From an uncultured Pseudomonadales bacterium (GTDB taxonomy: Bacteria; Pseudomonadota; Gammaproteobacteria; Pseudomonadales; Azotimanducaceae): DNA of 64,000 nucleotides. The stretch lies in NCBI GenBank assembly GCA_951813295.1, contig CATOTI010000003.1, positions 186,001 to 250,000 on the forward strand. Direction: 5' to 3'. Below the pieces are notes generated by a model. It was not told where the DNA came from. It did no database searches and saw only the letters and a list, made by a program, of their open reading frames with translations. Shown here one piece after another: positions 34,137 through 42,449 of the stretch. Each line of letters starts with the position of its first letter. The first letter of the stretch is position 1. A program made the position numbers and the translations under genes.

Positions 34137-34366
34137 GGTTCGAGTCCCGTCCTCTCCGCCATTTCCTCCCTTAAATTCAGTGTCTTGCGTCCAAATCGCG
34201 TCGATCTGTACCGCCATTTGTACCATCGACATCCGATACGGCGCGTTCGCCAGTGGTCTGCGGTTCGCTCGACCCAAAGAAAAGCTTGTTTGCTTTGGGG
34301 CGACTGGATCCCTTCGTAACTCATGCACTTGTGCTGTAAAAAAACAACAGAACGGGCAAGTTGAAG
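34137..34366 (+). repeat. Long direct repeat, copy B (contiguous form)
   Basis: 34137-34302 matches 6382-6547 (tRNA-Asp end and flank) and 34303-34366 matches 9687-9752 (start of the dead toxin gene). The two parts are adjacent here but 3.1 kb apart in the left region. The first bases differ from tRNA-Asp (CCTCTCC instead of CCGCTCC), giving a tRNA-Ser-like 3' end. It ends 27 bp before the stop of the M16 peptidase gene. Confidence 0.88.
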
Positions 34367-34392
34367 GATCGGAGAAGTTGCCTGGTCGAGGA

Positions 34393-37143
34393 CTAGCGGC
34401 TCCATGGATCGAAGTCGTTGCTGGAACCCGCCAGGTAGGCGATCACGCTACGGTTCGAAATAGCGCCTATGAGGTCACGGTAGGCGCGCTCGAAATCTTC
34501 GTCTTGAAGCCTCTTCGTGACCTCAATGATATCCCGCTCTCGGAAGTGGAGACCGTGTTGTAGCGCCCGCCAAGTCTGATCTCCTCGACCGAGTAGATCG
34601 CGTGGCTGATGCGCTGCACGGCGCGCAGCGATGGTTCGAAGCTGATCGATCAGCTTGGGCCTGAACAGGCGCTCAGCATCTGTCAGGGCAGCACGGATAC
34701 GGCTGACGAGATCGAGCGATTCGACCGAAGATATCGTTGCCATCACGACAACCGCTGGCGCTCCAGCCAAGACGTCCAGTCTCGCGCCGGCGATGTAGCC
34801 GCCGTCGGCGCGGAGTGCGTTATGAACGACCTGATCGACCAACGGCACCAGGGCCCGATAGAGCGCTTGCGACGCGACAGACGCGTCCGGTGCAGGGAGG
34901 ACGATCGCGACGCCGCCATCGTATTGCTTGAAGTCGAGCGGTAAGCGAATCGGGGCATCCAGCCGGAATGGGGTAGCGTCCATCGGGACGAAGTCCACGC
35001 CCTGGAGCACGTGTCCGGCGACGAATTTGCTCAATCGATCTGCGACTTTCCGAGGAACGTTGCCGTACAGGAGCGCATCTATCGTGAGGGACGCACGGAA
35101 TTCAGCCAGCCATTCACGAAATCCGACGAGATCCACCGCATCGAGCGCACGCACATAGCCGCGTGGTGAACAGAATCGCGCCAACGCACTTTGCAGGGCT
35201 TCGACGCGCAGCGCCTGATAGCGCGAGCGGTGTCCGTCTCTCGTCGCGAGCGCCGTCGCTTGCAGATCATCGCGAAACGCATCGAACGTCGAGCTGTCGA
35301 TGCGCAGATCCACCAAGGTCCCCAGTAGCGCGGCCGTGTAGTCCGCGAGACGATCGTTGAAACCGTACGTTCGAACGACAATCCCGTCCGGGTCGATCGA
35401 GACATGTACGTCATAGCCCGCGGCTTGCCCGCCCGCGCGAGCAGCCGGCGCCCCAGCGCGGAGCAAGGCTTGCAGAATCGCCGTGTGCGCGGCGTCGCTA
35501 GCCTCCCGACAGGCTCGCGGTGAGGTGAGTTTCAGATAGACCGCCGCTTTCGGCACACCGCCGGCAACATCCACCACGCGAGTCATTCGAAGCCGGCCGC
35601 CGGCCATATCGATTTCGTCCGGCGCGGTCGGCGCAACGAGGGTGAGATCTCGGGGCAGAAAGGGATTGGCCGGTGGTTGAGAGAACGCCACGGCGACCGG
35701 GGCGATCCACGCGTCCATCCAACCGCGCGGCAGGGTCTCGACGCGACAGGGAATCATCAGCCATCGCCCGCAGTCCGCGGCTTTGAAGGTAGGCGCAGAT
35801 AGCGTGGCGAGGACCCGATCAGGTGCAAATGCATCGAGTACTTCCTCGATCGCCCCAGCCACAAACCGATCCCATGCGTAGGGTCCGCGAATGACGTCTT
35901 CCGCCGGAAACCGGCCGATTTGGTAGCTCAGGTTACGTGCGTAGTCGCGGTTCGTCTGTGCGCCGTCGTACTCCATGGCTAGGTGTGCGATTCGTGCGTT
36001 TTCGTCGAATCGTGCGCGATCAATGCCGTTGCGCCGAAGGTGGTCGACGTAGGAAAAGAAGGCCGTGCCGATCGCTTCAACGTGATTGGCGCCAGCGTCC
36101 GTGAGGTCCAACGTGAGCGTAGCGAGTGCCCGAGCGCCACCCAGCGGCACGACCCGCGTGCCCAGACCGTGGATCCAACCACGATCTTGGAGGTGGCGTA
36201 CCATGCCACCCTCGTGTCGAGACTCGAGCAACGACACGACGTAGCTGTGGCCCTTACTCGCGTAGGCCCCATCGGGATGGGGGATGGCAAACCCGAACGT
36301 CAGTCGTTGCGTGGCGTCCGTGCTGCGATAGCGCACCAACGTGGCTTTCTCGCGTATAGGCGATGCGAGCGGCACCGTCGGGTTGGTGTTTGATGCCGTA
36401 TTCGTCAGACGCGCGAAAGTTCGATTCGCAACCGTGCGGATTCTTTGTGCCGGATGGGCGGAAACGATGGCCAGCGTCATCCGCTCGGGGGCGTACAACG
36501 AATGCCACGCCATCGCTATTGCCGATATCAGTCGGTGCCCGTCGTCACCAAGCGAGGCGCGATTACCCGTGAAGCCGCGCGCCCATGGATGATCCGGCGC
36601 CATACCGAGTTTGAGGGATTCCGTCTCGACCTGTCGCGGATCGGATGACCAATTCGCACGGTATTCCTCATCGATGACATCGAGTTCGTGGGCGACGTCT
36701 TCGACGGAGAAATTCGGTTCGACCAACACGCGTGCAACGCATTTCAGGACGCGGTTAAGGTCCGCCGTCGGGGCCGAGAAGTGATATTGCGTCGTCTCGT
36801 AGCGACGTTCGCCATTGGCTTTCCCACCGTGTGGCGCAACGCATCCGGTGATCGAGGGATGGCTTGTCGATGCCGAACCGACCACGACGTGTTCGATGAA
36901 ATGGGTGAGTCCGGGCAACGCGGCCGGATCGTCCTTCGTACCCGCATGGACAGTCAGCGCGACCGTCGCCTGTATGGCCGCAGGATCCGTCACGACCACC
37001 ACCCGAAGGCCGTTTTCCAGCCGAAAGACGTCATGCGCGCGGGCTTCCCGAGAACTCGTTAGGACCTCGCCGAACGACATACCCGCAAGCGTGAGAAGCA
37101 ATGTGTTGACGATCCATGAAGCGACCCGGCGATGACGTCCCAT
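34393..37143 (-). CDS. M16-family zinc metallopeptidase (pitrilysin-like)
   Basis: 916 residues, exported (hydrophobic IVNTLLLTLAGMSFGEVL near the N-terminus). The inverted zinc motif H-x-x-E-H is present as THFIEH (~residue 81), with downstream acidic ELDVIDEEY as the third ligand region. The length fits two M16 halves, the second inactive, as usual. Likely degrades peptides in the periplasm. It is divergent from the CadC-like regulator. Its stop is close to the repeat copy B. Confidence 0.9.
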   Translation of the reverse strand: MGRHRRVASWIVNTLLLTLAGMSFGEVLTSSREARAHDVFRLENGLRVVVVTDPAAIQATVALTVHAGTKDDPAALPGLTHFIEHVVVGSASTSHPSITGCVAPHGGKANGERRYETTQYHFSAPTADLNRVLKCVARVLVEPNFSVEDVAHELDVIDEEYRANWSSDPRQVETESLKLGMAPDHPWARGFTGNRASLGDDGHRLISAIAMAWHSLYAPERMTLAIVSAHPAQRIRTVANRTFARLTNTASNTNPTVPLASPIREKATLVRYRSTDATQRLTFGFAIPHPDGAYASKGHSYVVSLLESRHEGGMVRHLQDRGWIHGLGTRVVPLGGARALATLTLDLTDAGANHVEAIGTAFFSYVDHLRRNGIDRARFDENARIAHLAMEYDGAQTNRDYARNLSYQIGRFPAEDVIRGPYAWDRFVAGAIEEVLDAFAPDRVLATLSAPTFKAADCGRWLMIPCRVETLPRGWMDAWIAPVAVAFSQPPANPFLPRDLTLVAPTAPDEIDMAGGRLRMTRVVDVAGGVPKAAVYLKLTSPRACREASDAAHTAILQALLRAGAPAARAGGQAAGYDVHVSIDPDGIVVRTYGFNDRLADYTAALLGTLVDLRIDSSTFDAFRDDLQATALATRDGHRSRYQALRVEALQSALARFCSPRGYVRALDAVDLVGFREWLAEFRASLTIDALLYGNVPRKVADRLSKFVAGHVLQGVDFVPMDATPFRLDAPIRLPLDFKQYDGGVAIVLPAPDASVASQALYRALVPLVDQVVHNALRADGGYIAGARLDVLAGAPAVVVMATISSVESLDLVSRIRAALTDAERLFRPKLIDQLRTIAARRAAHQPRDLLGRGDQTWRALQHGLHFRERDIIEVTKRLQDEDFERAYRDLIGAISNRSVIAYLAGSSNDFDPWSR

Positions 37144-37544
37144 CGTGTTGACCTCGGCATGTAGCGAGGCCAGGGGACGGCGGAACCATCCTTAAACACT
37201 TGAGATCGAGCTAGAGTTTTTCTTAGAAGTTCCTTAACCCTGATTACAGAGTTATCAGGACAGTAAATGCCAGTAAAAACAATGCGTTATGCGTGCGGGT
37301 GCAGGATCAACAGCATTGCGCCAAGACCGCTGTCGGACATCGTCAGCTGCATGGGCAAGCGTGGGTGAGGTCATTCTGCGGGCGGCGCTAAGACGCATGA
37401 CCATGCGAGCGGGAGCCGAGGGGTCGGGCGCGGACTACCTCAGGTAGTAGGTCCGTCAGTCATGCGATCGACCCGACCGACTGGAACGGGCCTAGTTGAT
37501 CGGCCGAGACTTTCGCAGGAGGATGTGGTTGGTAGGGAGGGACT
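37144..37544. promoter_or_regulatory. Divergent promoter region with two palindromes
   Basis: A 401-bp intergenic region between the M16 peptidase and the CadC-like regulator. It holds an inverted repeat CCTGAT-N9-ATCAGG (37239-37259) nearer the peptidase and a 15-bp palindrome ACTACCTCAGGTAGT (37434-37448) ~95 bp before the regulator start. No small gene is evident. The AT-rich part at 37190-37270 is the likely promoter zone. Confidence 0.5.
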
Positions 37545-39416
37545 ATGGCGTCTGAATCTCTGCACGAACCATTTCGATTGGGCGAATGGCGGGTGCTTCC
37601 GCGAGAGAACCGACTGGAGCGTGGGAGCGAGTCGGTCCCCATCCTGCCGAAAGCGATGAACGTCCTCACCTACCTTGCATCGCGACGCGGTGAGGTCGCC
37701 ACGTACGATGAGATCATCGAGGACGTCTGGGCGCCCGTCGTCGCGCACGAAAACAGCGTTCAGGGCATCGTGTCGACGCTACGCAAGGCCCTTGGTTGCG
37801 ATGCGAAACAACCGTCGTACATCGAAACCGTACACACGCGCGGTTTTCGCCTGATCGCCGACATCGATCGTCCCGACGCGCCACGCGAAGCAACGCGACG
37901 TCGAGTCACCTCTCGAGTTATCGGTCTGATCGCGGCCGCGGTGCTCGTCATCGTCGTGGTCGGCTTCATGTTTGATACTTGGACGTCGCTACCGGAAGCG
38001 GAGGCCCCTTTGCCGACCGTATCCGTGGCGGAGTTAGTGCCGATCGGCGTTTCGGCCGAAGCGATCGCTCGAGCGCAGATCGCAACGGCGGACATCCGCG
38101 CATCGCTGCTAAAGACGAATGTGCCGATCGTGCAAAACGAGGGCGAATATCAGGTCGTTGGCACGGTTCGACGAAGCGGAGACGAGTTCGTCGTGGTTGT
38201 TGAGTTTATCGAAGCAAGCACCGGCGAGGGCGTCTGGGCGACGCGTCCGCTCCCAGTTGGCTCGAGCGCTTTCGCCAAAGCCCCCTTTGTCGCTCGTCGG
38301 GTCGAGGGGGAACTCGACACGGCTCGTTGGATCCTCAGCCACGACCACTTTTCGGATGACGCGGGTCAAGCGATGGCTGCGGCACGCGCCGCTTTTGATG
38401 CCTTCGTGAGCGGGTCGTCGGCATCGCGCGATTTTTTTCTAGCGCAACTCAACTCGTTCGAGAGCGACCCGGCGTTTCTCGGTGATTTGGCGAACGCCTA
38501 TATCAATCGGTGGAAGCCGGTCCCCGTAGACGATGCTCGGGATCGGGCATACGAATTGTTGGCCAAGGTTCGATCGATCGATCCCGATGCGACGTACGTC
38601 ACAGCCAAGGCGGTTTGGATCTTCGACCTCGACTACGACGCGGCCGCGCAAAACTTCGATCACAGCCGCCACAAGTACGGGCCCGACCACATGGTTAGTC
38701 GCAATGTACTCCTCGAACTCTGCAGGATGTACAAGGTAAAGGGCGAACTTGAGCGGGCCGAAAAATACTGCAAAAGAGCGTTGAGCGAAGGCGTCGATGA
38801 CTTCCAGTTCTTGGCCCACCACGAGCTAGGCCAGATCTACGATGCAATGGGTCGCAAATATGACGCGCGCAAGCAGTTCGTAGAGGCAGAGAACAACACC
38901 GACAAACTCACGCCTGATCAGATCCCAAGCCTCATCTGGAATCTCTATCGATTGGAACGACTAGTTGAAGCGGACGCCCTGTTGGAGGAAGCATGGGAAG
39001 AGTATGGCGATGCCGCTCCCGAACATTTCGTTCACATGTTCGCATTGCTCGGCAAGGATGACCGTGCGCGAGAGCTACTCGAGGGAATCCGGCAAGATCC
39101 TCCAGGCGACGCCGTCGACTGCTGCACCGACTTTCAGGTTTTTTGGGCGTCCTACTTCCTCGGCCGACACGACGATGCTCTCTCCGCGCTTGAGCGCGGC
39201 CTCGCGAATCGCTCGACGGCTGTTGTCTCCTACATGCACAACGAACGTTTTCCCAAAGATGTAATGGAGGACCAGCGATACCTTGATCTCGAGAAAGAGT
39301 TAGAAGCGATAAAGCGTCGCGGGACCGAGGTTCGCACGCGCGCTACAGAATGCTATTTAGGGGAAGATCCACGACCGCCTTCAACGGAGTCTTGCGCTCG
39401 GTATCTCGACGAGTGA
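37545..39416 (+). CDS. CadC/ToxR-like membrane-bound regulator with TPR-type periplasmic domain
   Basis: 623 residues. N-terminal OmpR-type winged helix (residues ~10-105: FRLGEWRVLPRENRLER, VLTYLASRRGEVATYDEIIE, SVQGIVSTLRKALGC, YIETVHTRGFRLIA). One TM at ~125-147 (VIGLIAAAVLVIVVVGFMF), then a periplasmic domain with TPR-like helices. A strong SD (AGGGAGGG) precedes ATG 37545. It would sense a periplasmic signal and act directly on DNA; the divergent M16 gene is an obvious candidate target. Confidence 0.87.
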   Translation: MASESLHEPFRLGEWRVLPRENRLERGSESVPILPKAMNVLTYLASRRGEVATYDEIIEDVWAPVVAHENSVQGIVSTLRKALGCDAKQPSYIETVHTRGFRLIADIDRPDAPREATRRRVTSRVIGLIAAAVLVIVVVGFMFDTWTSLPEAEAPLPTVSVAELVPIGVSAEAIARAQIATADIRASLLKTNVPIVQNEGEYQVVGTVRRSGDEFVVVVEFIEASTGEGVWATRPLPVGSSAFAKAPFVARRVEGELDTARWILSHDHFSDDAGQAMAAARAAFDAFVSGSSASRDFFLAQLNSFESDPAFLGDLANAYINRWKPVPVDDARDRAYELLAKVRSIDPDATYVTAKAVWIFDLDYDAAAQNFDHSRHKYGPDHMVSRNVLLELCRMYKVKGELERAEKYCKRALSEGVDDFQFLAHHELGQIYDAMGRKYDARKQFVEAENNTDKLTPDQIPSLIWNLYRLERLVEADALLEEAWEEYGDAAPEHFVHMFALLGKDDRARELLEGIRQDPPGDAVDCCTDFQVFWASYFLGRHDDALSALERGLANRSTAVVSYMHNERFPKDVMEDQRYLDLEKELEAIKRRGTEVRTRATECYLGEDPRPPSTESCARYLDE

Positions 39417-39767
39417 GTGGAGAAGGTACCTTCCATCCGGCTGGTCGAAGGCCAGACGTTGGAATACGCCCAACTTTTCGTTCCGGGGAGCCAAGACGTT
39501 GCACGTTGCCTGGGATTGAGATCGGCGTAGCGGCGTCCCTCGGATTATTCGACCCGGTGTCAGTGGGTCATGGAATCGACGGCCACTCGTTCGCCGCTGG
39601 CGCCGGCGCGACCCACCAGGTGTAGCCCTCGGCGAGGCTCGTGAACTCCGTCCAGAACGTCGGCCCCCGTCGGGCCGCGCGTGCTTTCGGCTTCGGCTGC
39701 GATCCAGTAAGAACTTTCCGGACTGTCCTCGCGACAATCAGTAAAAGAACGTGTAGAGAATCTTCTA
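39417..39767. other. Intergenic region, no gene seen
   Basis: 351 bp between the CadC-like regulator and the coiled-coil gene. No convincing frame; a minus-strand stretch WTEFTSLAEGYTWW looks peptide-like but has no start context. Leader and promoter of the coiled-coil gene presumably lie in the last 100 bp. Confidence 0.4.
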
Positions 39768-40247
39768 GTGAAAGCGATTGCGACTGCCGTGCTGGCTCTG
39801 GGTCTGATTGTTTCCGTCGCCGTGTGGGCCGATCGGCAAGAGGCCGAACTCGACGATGGCTGGCGCGGGCATGAACACTCCGAAGAACACGAAGAACTCT
39901 CACGTGAGCTCGACGAGCTTGCCCATCATATTCGGGCGCACATGAACGAAGTCGCGGATGAAGTTCGACGTGTTGCCCGAGGGCTGGCTGGTGACTTGTC
40001 GCGGGAACACGCGAGCGAAGCGCGAGAACTCGCTCGCGAAGTGGAGGAATACGCGCGGGAATTGGCCCGAAACGTCGCGCGGGAAGGGTCTCGCGACGCG
40101 CGTGAGCTGGCTCGCGAAATCGAAGTGTTGGTTCGCGAAGTTGAAAAAGCGGCGCGAGACGTGGCACGAGAGGCGCTTGAAGCGCGAAAGCAGGAGTTGG
40201 AAGAAGCCCGTGAGCTGGCGCGCTTGAGGTCGGTCAGGGCGGTCTAG
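39768..40247 (+). CDS. Small exported Ala/Arg/Glu-rich coiled-coil protein
   Basis: 159 residues, GTG start. Signal peptide MKAIATAVLALGLIVSVAVW with cleavage near A-D. The rest is a continuous charged amphipathic helix with repeating ELARE/ARELARE units (EARELAREVEEYARELARNV, DARELAREIEVLVREVEKAA) and a His-rich start (HEHSEEHEE). No known family recognised. Likely a periplasmic or surface helical filament or lipid-binding protein. It stands alone with its own leader. Confidence 0.7.
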   Translation: MKAIATAVLALGLIVSVAVWADRQEAELDDGWRGHEHSEEHEELSRELDELAHHIRAHMNEVADEVRRVARGLAGDLSREHASEARELAREVEEYARELARNVAREGSRDARELAREIEVLVREVEKAARDVAREALEARKQELEEARELARLRSVRAV

Positions 40248-40441
40248 ACAGATCGGCTGGGTCGCCCATTGATCCTGCCCTGCACTCGATCGTCGTGTGT
40301 TTTCCGGACCGGGCGCGCGCAAGACCGGACACTCCCCACTGACGAGTGGCGCGTGCCATGACCCGTACGGTCAGCTCGCGCTAAACCGTCAGTTGGCATG
40401 TAGGGTGGGAACGGTTAACCCGGTGAAATCGGTCCGGATCC

Positions 40442-41401
40442 ATGATCGTCACGCGCCTAACGTCTCTTCACGCCCCCGCAATCTCCGACTGTTTCCGTCG
40501 CGTCTACGGCGAGAGCTATGCGAATGAACTCTTCTATGACGTCGAGCGGCTCGCGCGAGCGCTAGCGGACGGAAGCCTGAGTTCGGTGGGGGCGATCGCG
40601 GATGACGGTCGCCTGATGGGTCATATGGCCATGACCCTTCACGCGGGCGCACGACACGCGGAACTCGGCAACACGGTGGTGGATCCGGCCGCTCGAGGTG
40701 AGGGGCTCGCCTGGCGGGTCGGCGCCGGGTTGACGGATTGGGCGAAAGAAAAGGGCTTCGAGGACTATCTTCACTACCCGACGACGGACCATCACATCAT
40801 GCAGGAGCGGTCGGTGAAGGGCGGGTTCGAAACGGGCTTGATGCTGGGCTACATACCGGCTGAGACCGACGGCAAAGTGAACGACGCGGGCAATCATTTA
40901 CGCGCCGCCGCCACGATCGTGTTCGAACCGTTGATGCGGCTTCGCCATCGAGAATCGGGGTTCTTGCCGCCTCCCTACGCAACAATCGTTCGGGAACTGG
41001 CGGCCGCTTGCGGCGTGGCGAGAGATTGGGTGAATGGGGACGTCGGCGTGACACCGGCATATTCGTCGGATGCTGAAACACAAGCATTCCAGAAACGGGA
41101 TCTCGTTCGCCTCGACTTCGCCCGAGTCGGGGCCGACGCAGACGCAGAGATCCGTCGCCTTGCAGCCTTGCCGCACGCCTGTAAGCAAGTGGACTTCCGC
41201 TTGGGAGACGACGCGATTGCGTATGGAGTGAACCGGGCGTGTGAGGCGGGCTTTGTTTTTTGTGGGTGGCTGCCCGGGTATCGCGAATGCGATGTTCTTC
41301 GGGTTCAGGCGGTCGATGGTCGAACGGATCTGTCTCCCGGTGTGGTCAACCCGGTGGGGCGGGAACTTAGCGCTCGGATTAGTCGCGAGCTGGGTCACTG
41401 A
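40442..41401 (+). CDS. GNAT-family acetyltransferase-like protein
   Basis: 319 residues. The first ~150 fit a GNAT fold (VGAIADDGRLMGHMAMTLH, NTVVDPAARGEGLAWRVGAG corresponding to the acetyl-CoA binding motif with R-G-x-G-L). The second half has no assignment from me. The alpha/beta hydrolase gene starts 1 nt after its stop. Substrate unknown. Confidence 0.78.
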   Translation: MIVTRLTSLHAPAISDCFRRVYGESYANELFYDVERLARALADGSLSSVGAIADDGRLMGHMAMTLHAGARHAELGNTVVDPAARGEGLAWRVGAGLTDWAKEKGFEDYLHYPTTDHHIMQERSVKGGFETGLMLGYIPAETDGKVNDAGNHLRAAATIVFEPLMRLRHRESGFLPPPYATIVRELAAACGVARDWVNGDVGVTPAYSSDAETQAFQKRDLVRLDFARVGADADAEIRRLAALPHACKQVDFRLGDDAIAYGVNRACEAGFVFCGWLPGYRECDVLRVQAVDGRTDLSPGVVNPVGRELSARISRELGH

Positions 41402-41402
41402 C

Positions 41403-42410
41403 ATGCTGAAGGTCGCTCGGTGGCTGCTCATCATTCTTGGGCTGCTCGGTGCGTTGTTTCTGGCGTTCTTCTATCGCAGTGATCTTTCCCGCGCCGAGCT
41501 AGCCGAGTACGTCTCCCCGGCGTCCGAGTTTTTAGCGTTGCCCATGGGGGCTAACGTTCACTACCGCGATGAAGGCAACCCGAACGGTCCGGCTCTCGTC
41601 ATGCTGCACGGGGGTTTTGGCTCGCTGCACAATTGGGAAGTCTGGGTTCCGCATCTGGCGGATAAGTACCGCCTCATCTCGATGGACCTCCCGGCGCACG
41701 GCTTGACCGGCCGGATTAAAGGCGACGTCTACACCCGGGCGAAGATGGTCCAGTTGGTTCGAGAGTTGCTCGATGCCCTTGATGTCGAACGCTTTTCCCT
41801 CGCCGGACATTCGATGGGAGGCGGAGTGGCCCTGGCCTATGCGCTGGCGTTTCCTGACCAGATCGAGTCCATCGTTCTGGTGGGGTCGGAAGGCGTCCCG
41901 CCGCCCGGGGGATATGAATTAGAGGGAACGTTTTTCGAGGACTACACGGCGCGGGAGAGAATCCTTGCCGATACGTCGCTGTCCTTCACCGAGCGCTTCT
42001 TGACCAAGTTGGCGAGCCCCTGGGCTGTCGGCGCGGCGCTGCGAAGCATCGTGGGTGATGGGCAGCTCGTGGCGGATGAAGCGGGGGCCCGGTTCGGGCG
42101 CATCCTGCGCCATGAGGGCAACCGTCAGGCCATCGTGCTGATGTTTCGTCAGTCGCTGGCTGCGATGGATACGAACGAAGACCTCGCGCCGCGAATGGGT
42201 GAGATCTCAGCACCGGTGCTGATACTCCATGGCGAGGTGGACTCCCTCGTGCCGATGGTGGTTGGGGATCGTTTCCATCATCTGATCGACGACAGCGAGA
42301 TGAAAGTCTACGAAAACGTGGGTCACATGATCATGATGGAGCGCCCGGAAAGGACGGCTGCGGATGTGGACGCCTTCCTCTCGCGCAGAGCGTTGCGGGG
42401 GTCGGGGTGA
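41403..42410 (+). CDS. Membrane-anchored alpha/beta hydrolase
   Basis: 335 residues: an N-terminal TM anchor (WLLIILGLLGALFLAFFY), then the alpha/beta-hydrolase core with oxyanion HGGFG, nucleophile elbow GHSMGGG (Ser ~residue 140), acidic LHGEVDSLVP and late His in ENVGHMIMMERP. ATG 41403 chosen because it starts the anchor; it lies 1 nt after the GNAT stop, so the pair is coupled. Esterase or C-C hydrolase activity is plausible. Confidence 0.9.
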   Translation: MLKVARWLLIILGLLGALFLAFFYRSDLSRAELAEYVSPASEFLALPMGANVHYRDEGNPNGPALVMLHGGFGSLHNWEVWVPHLADKYRLISMDLPAHGLTGRIKGDVYTRAKMVQLVRELLDALDVERFSLAGHSMGGGVALAYALAFPDQIESIVLVGSEGVPPPGGYELEGTFFEDYTARERILADTSLSFTERFLTKLASPWAVGAALRSIVGDGQLVADEAGARFGRILRHEGNRQAIVLMFRQSLAAMDTNEDLAPRMGEISAPVLILHGEVDSLVPMVVGDRFHHLIDDSEMKVYENVGHMIMMERPERTAADVDAFLSRRALRGSG

Positions 42411-42449
42411 CCTTGTCGCTGTGACATGCAATCGAGAACCGGAGATCCT

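Noticed and set aside
34100-34165. Intact tRNA-Ser
   Set aside because: Only the 3' end fits; no acceptor 5' strand, D-arm or anticodon arm is present upstream.
39568-39670. Minus-strand peptide WTEFTSLAEGYTWW as a gene tail
   Set aside because: No start, no upstream family-like sequence, and it lies antisense to a leader region.
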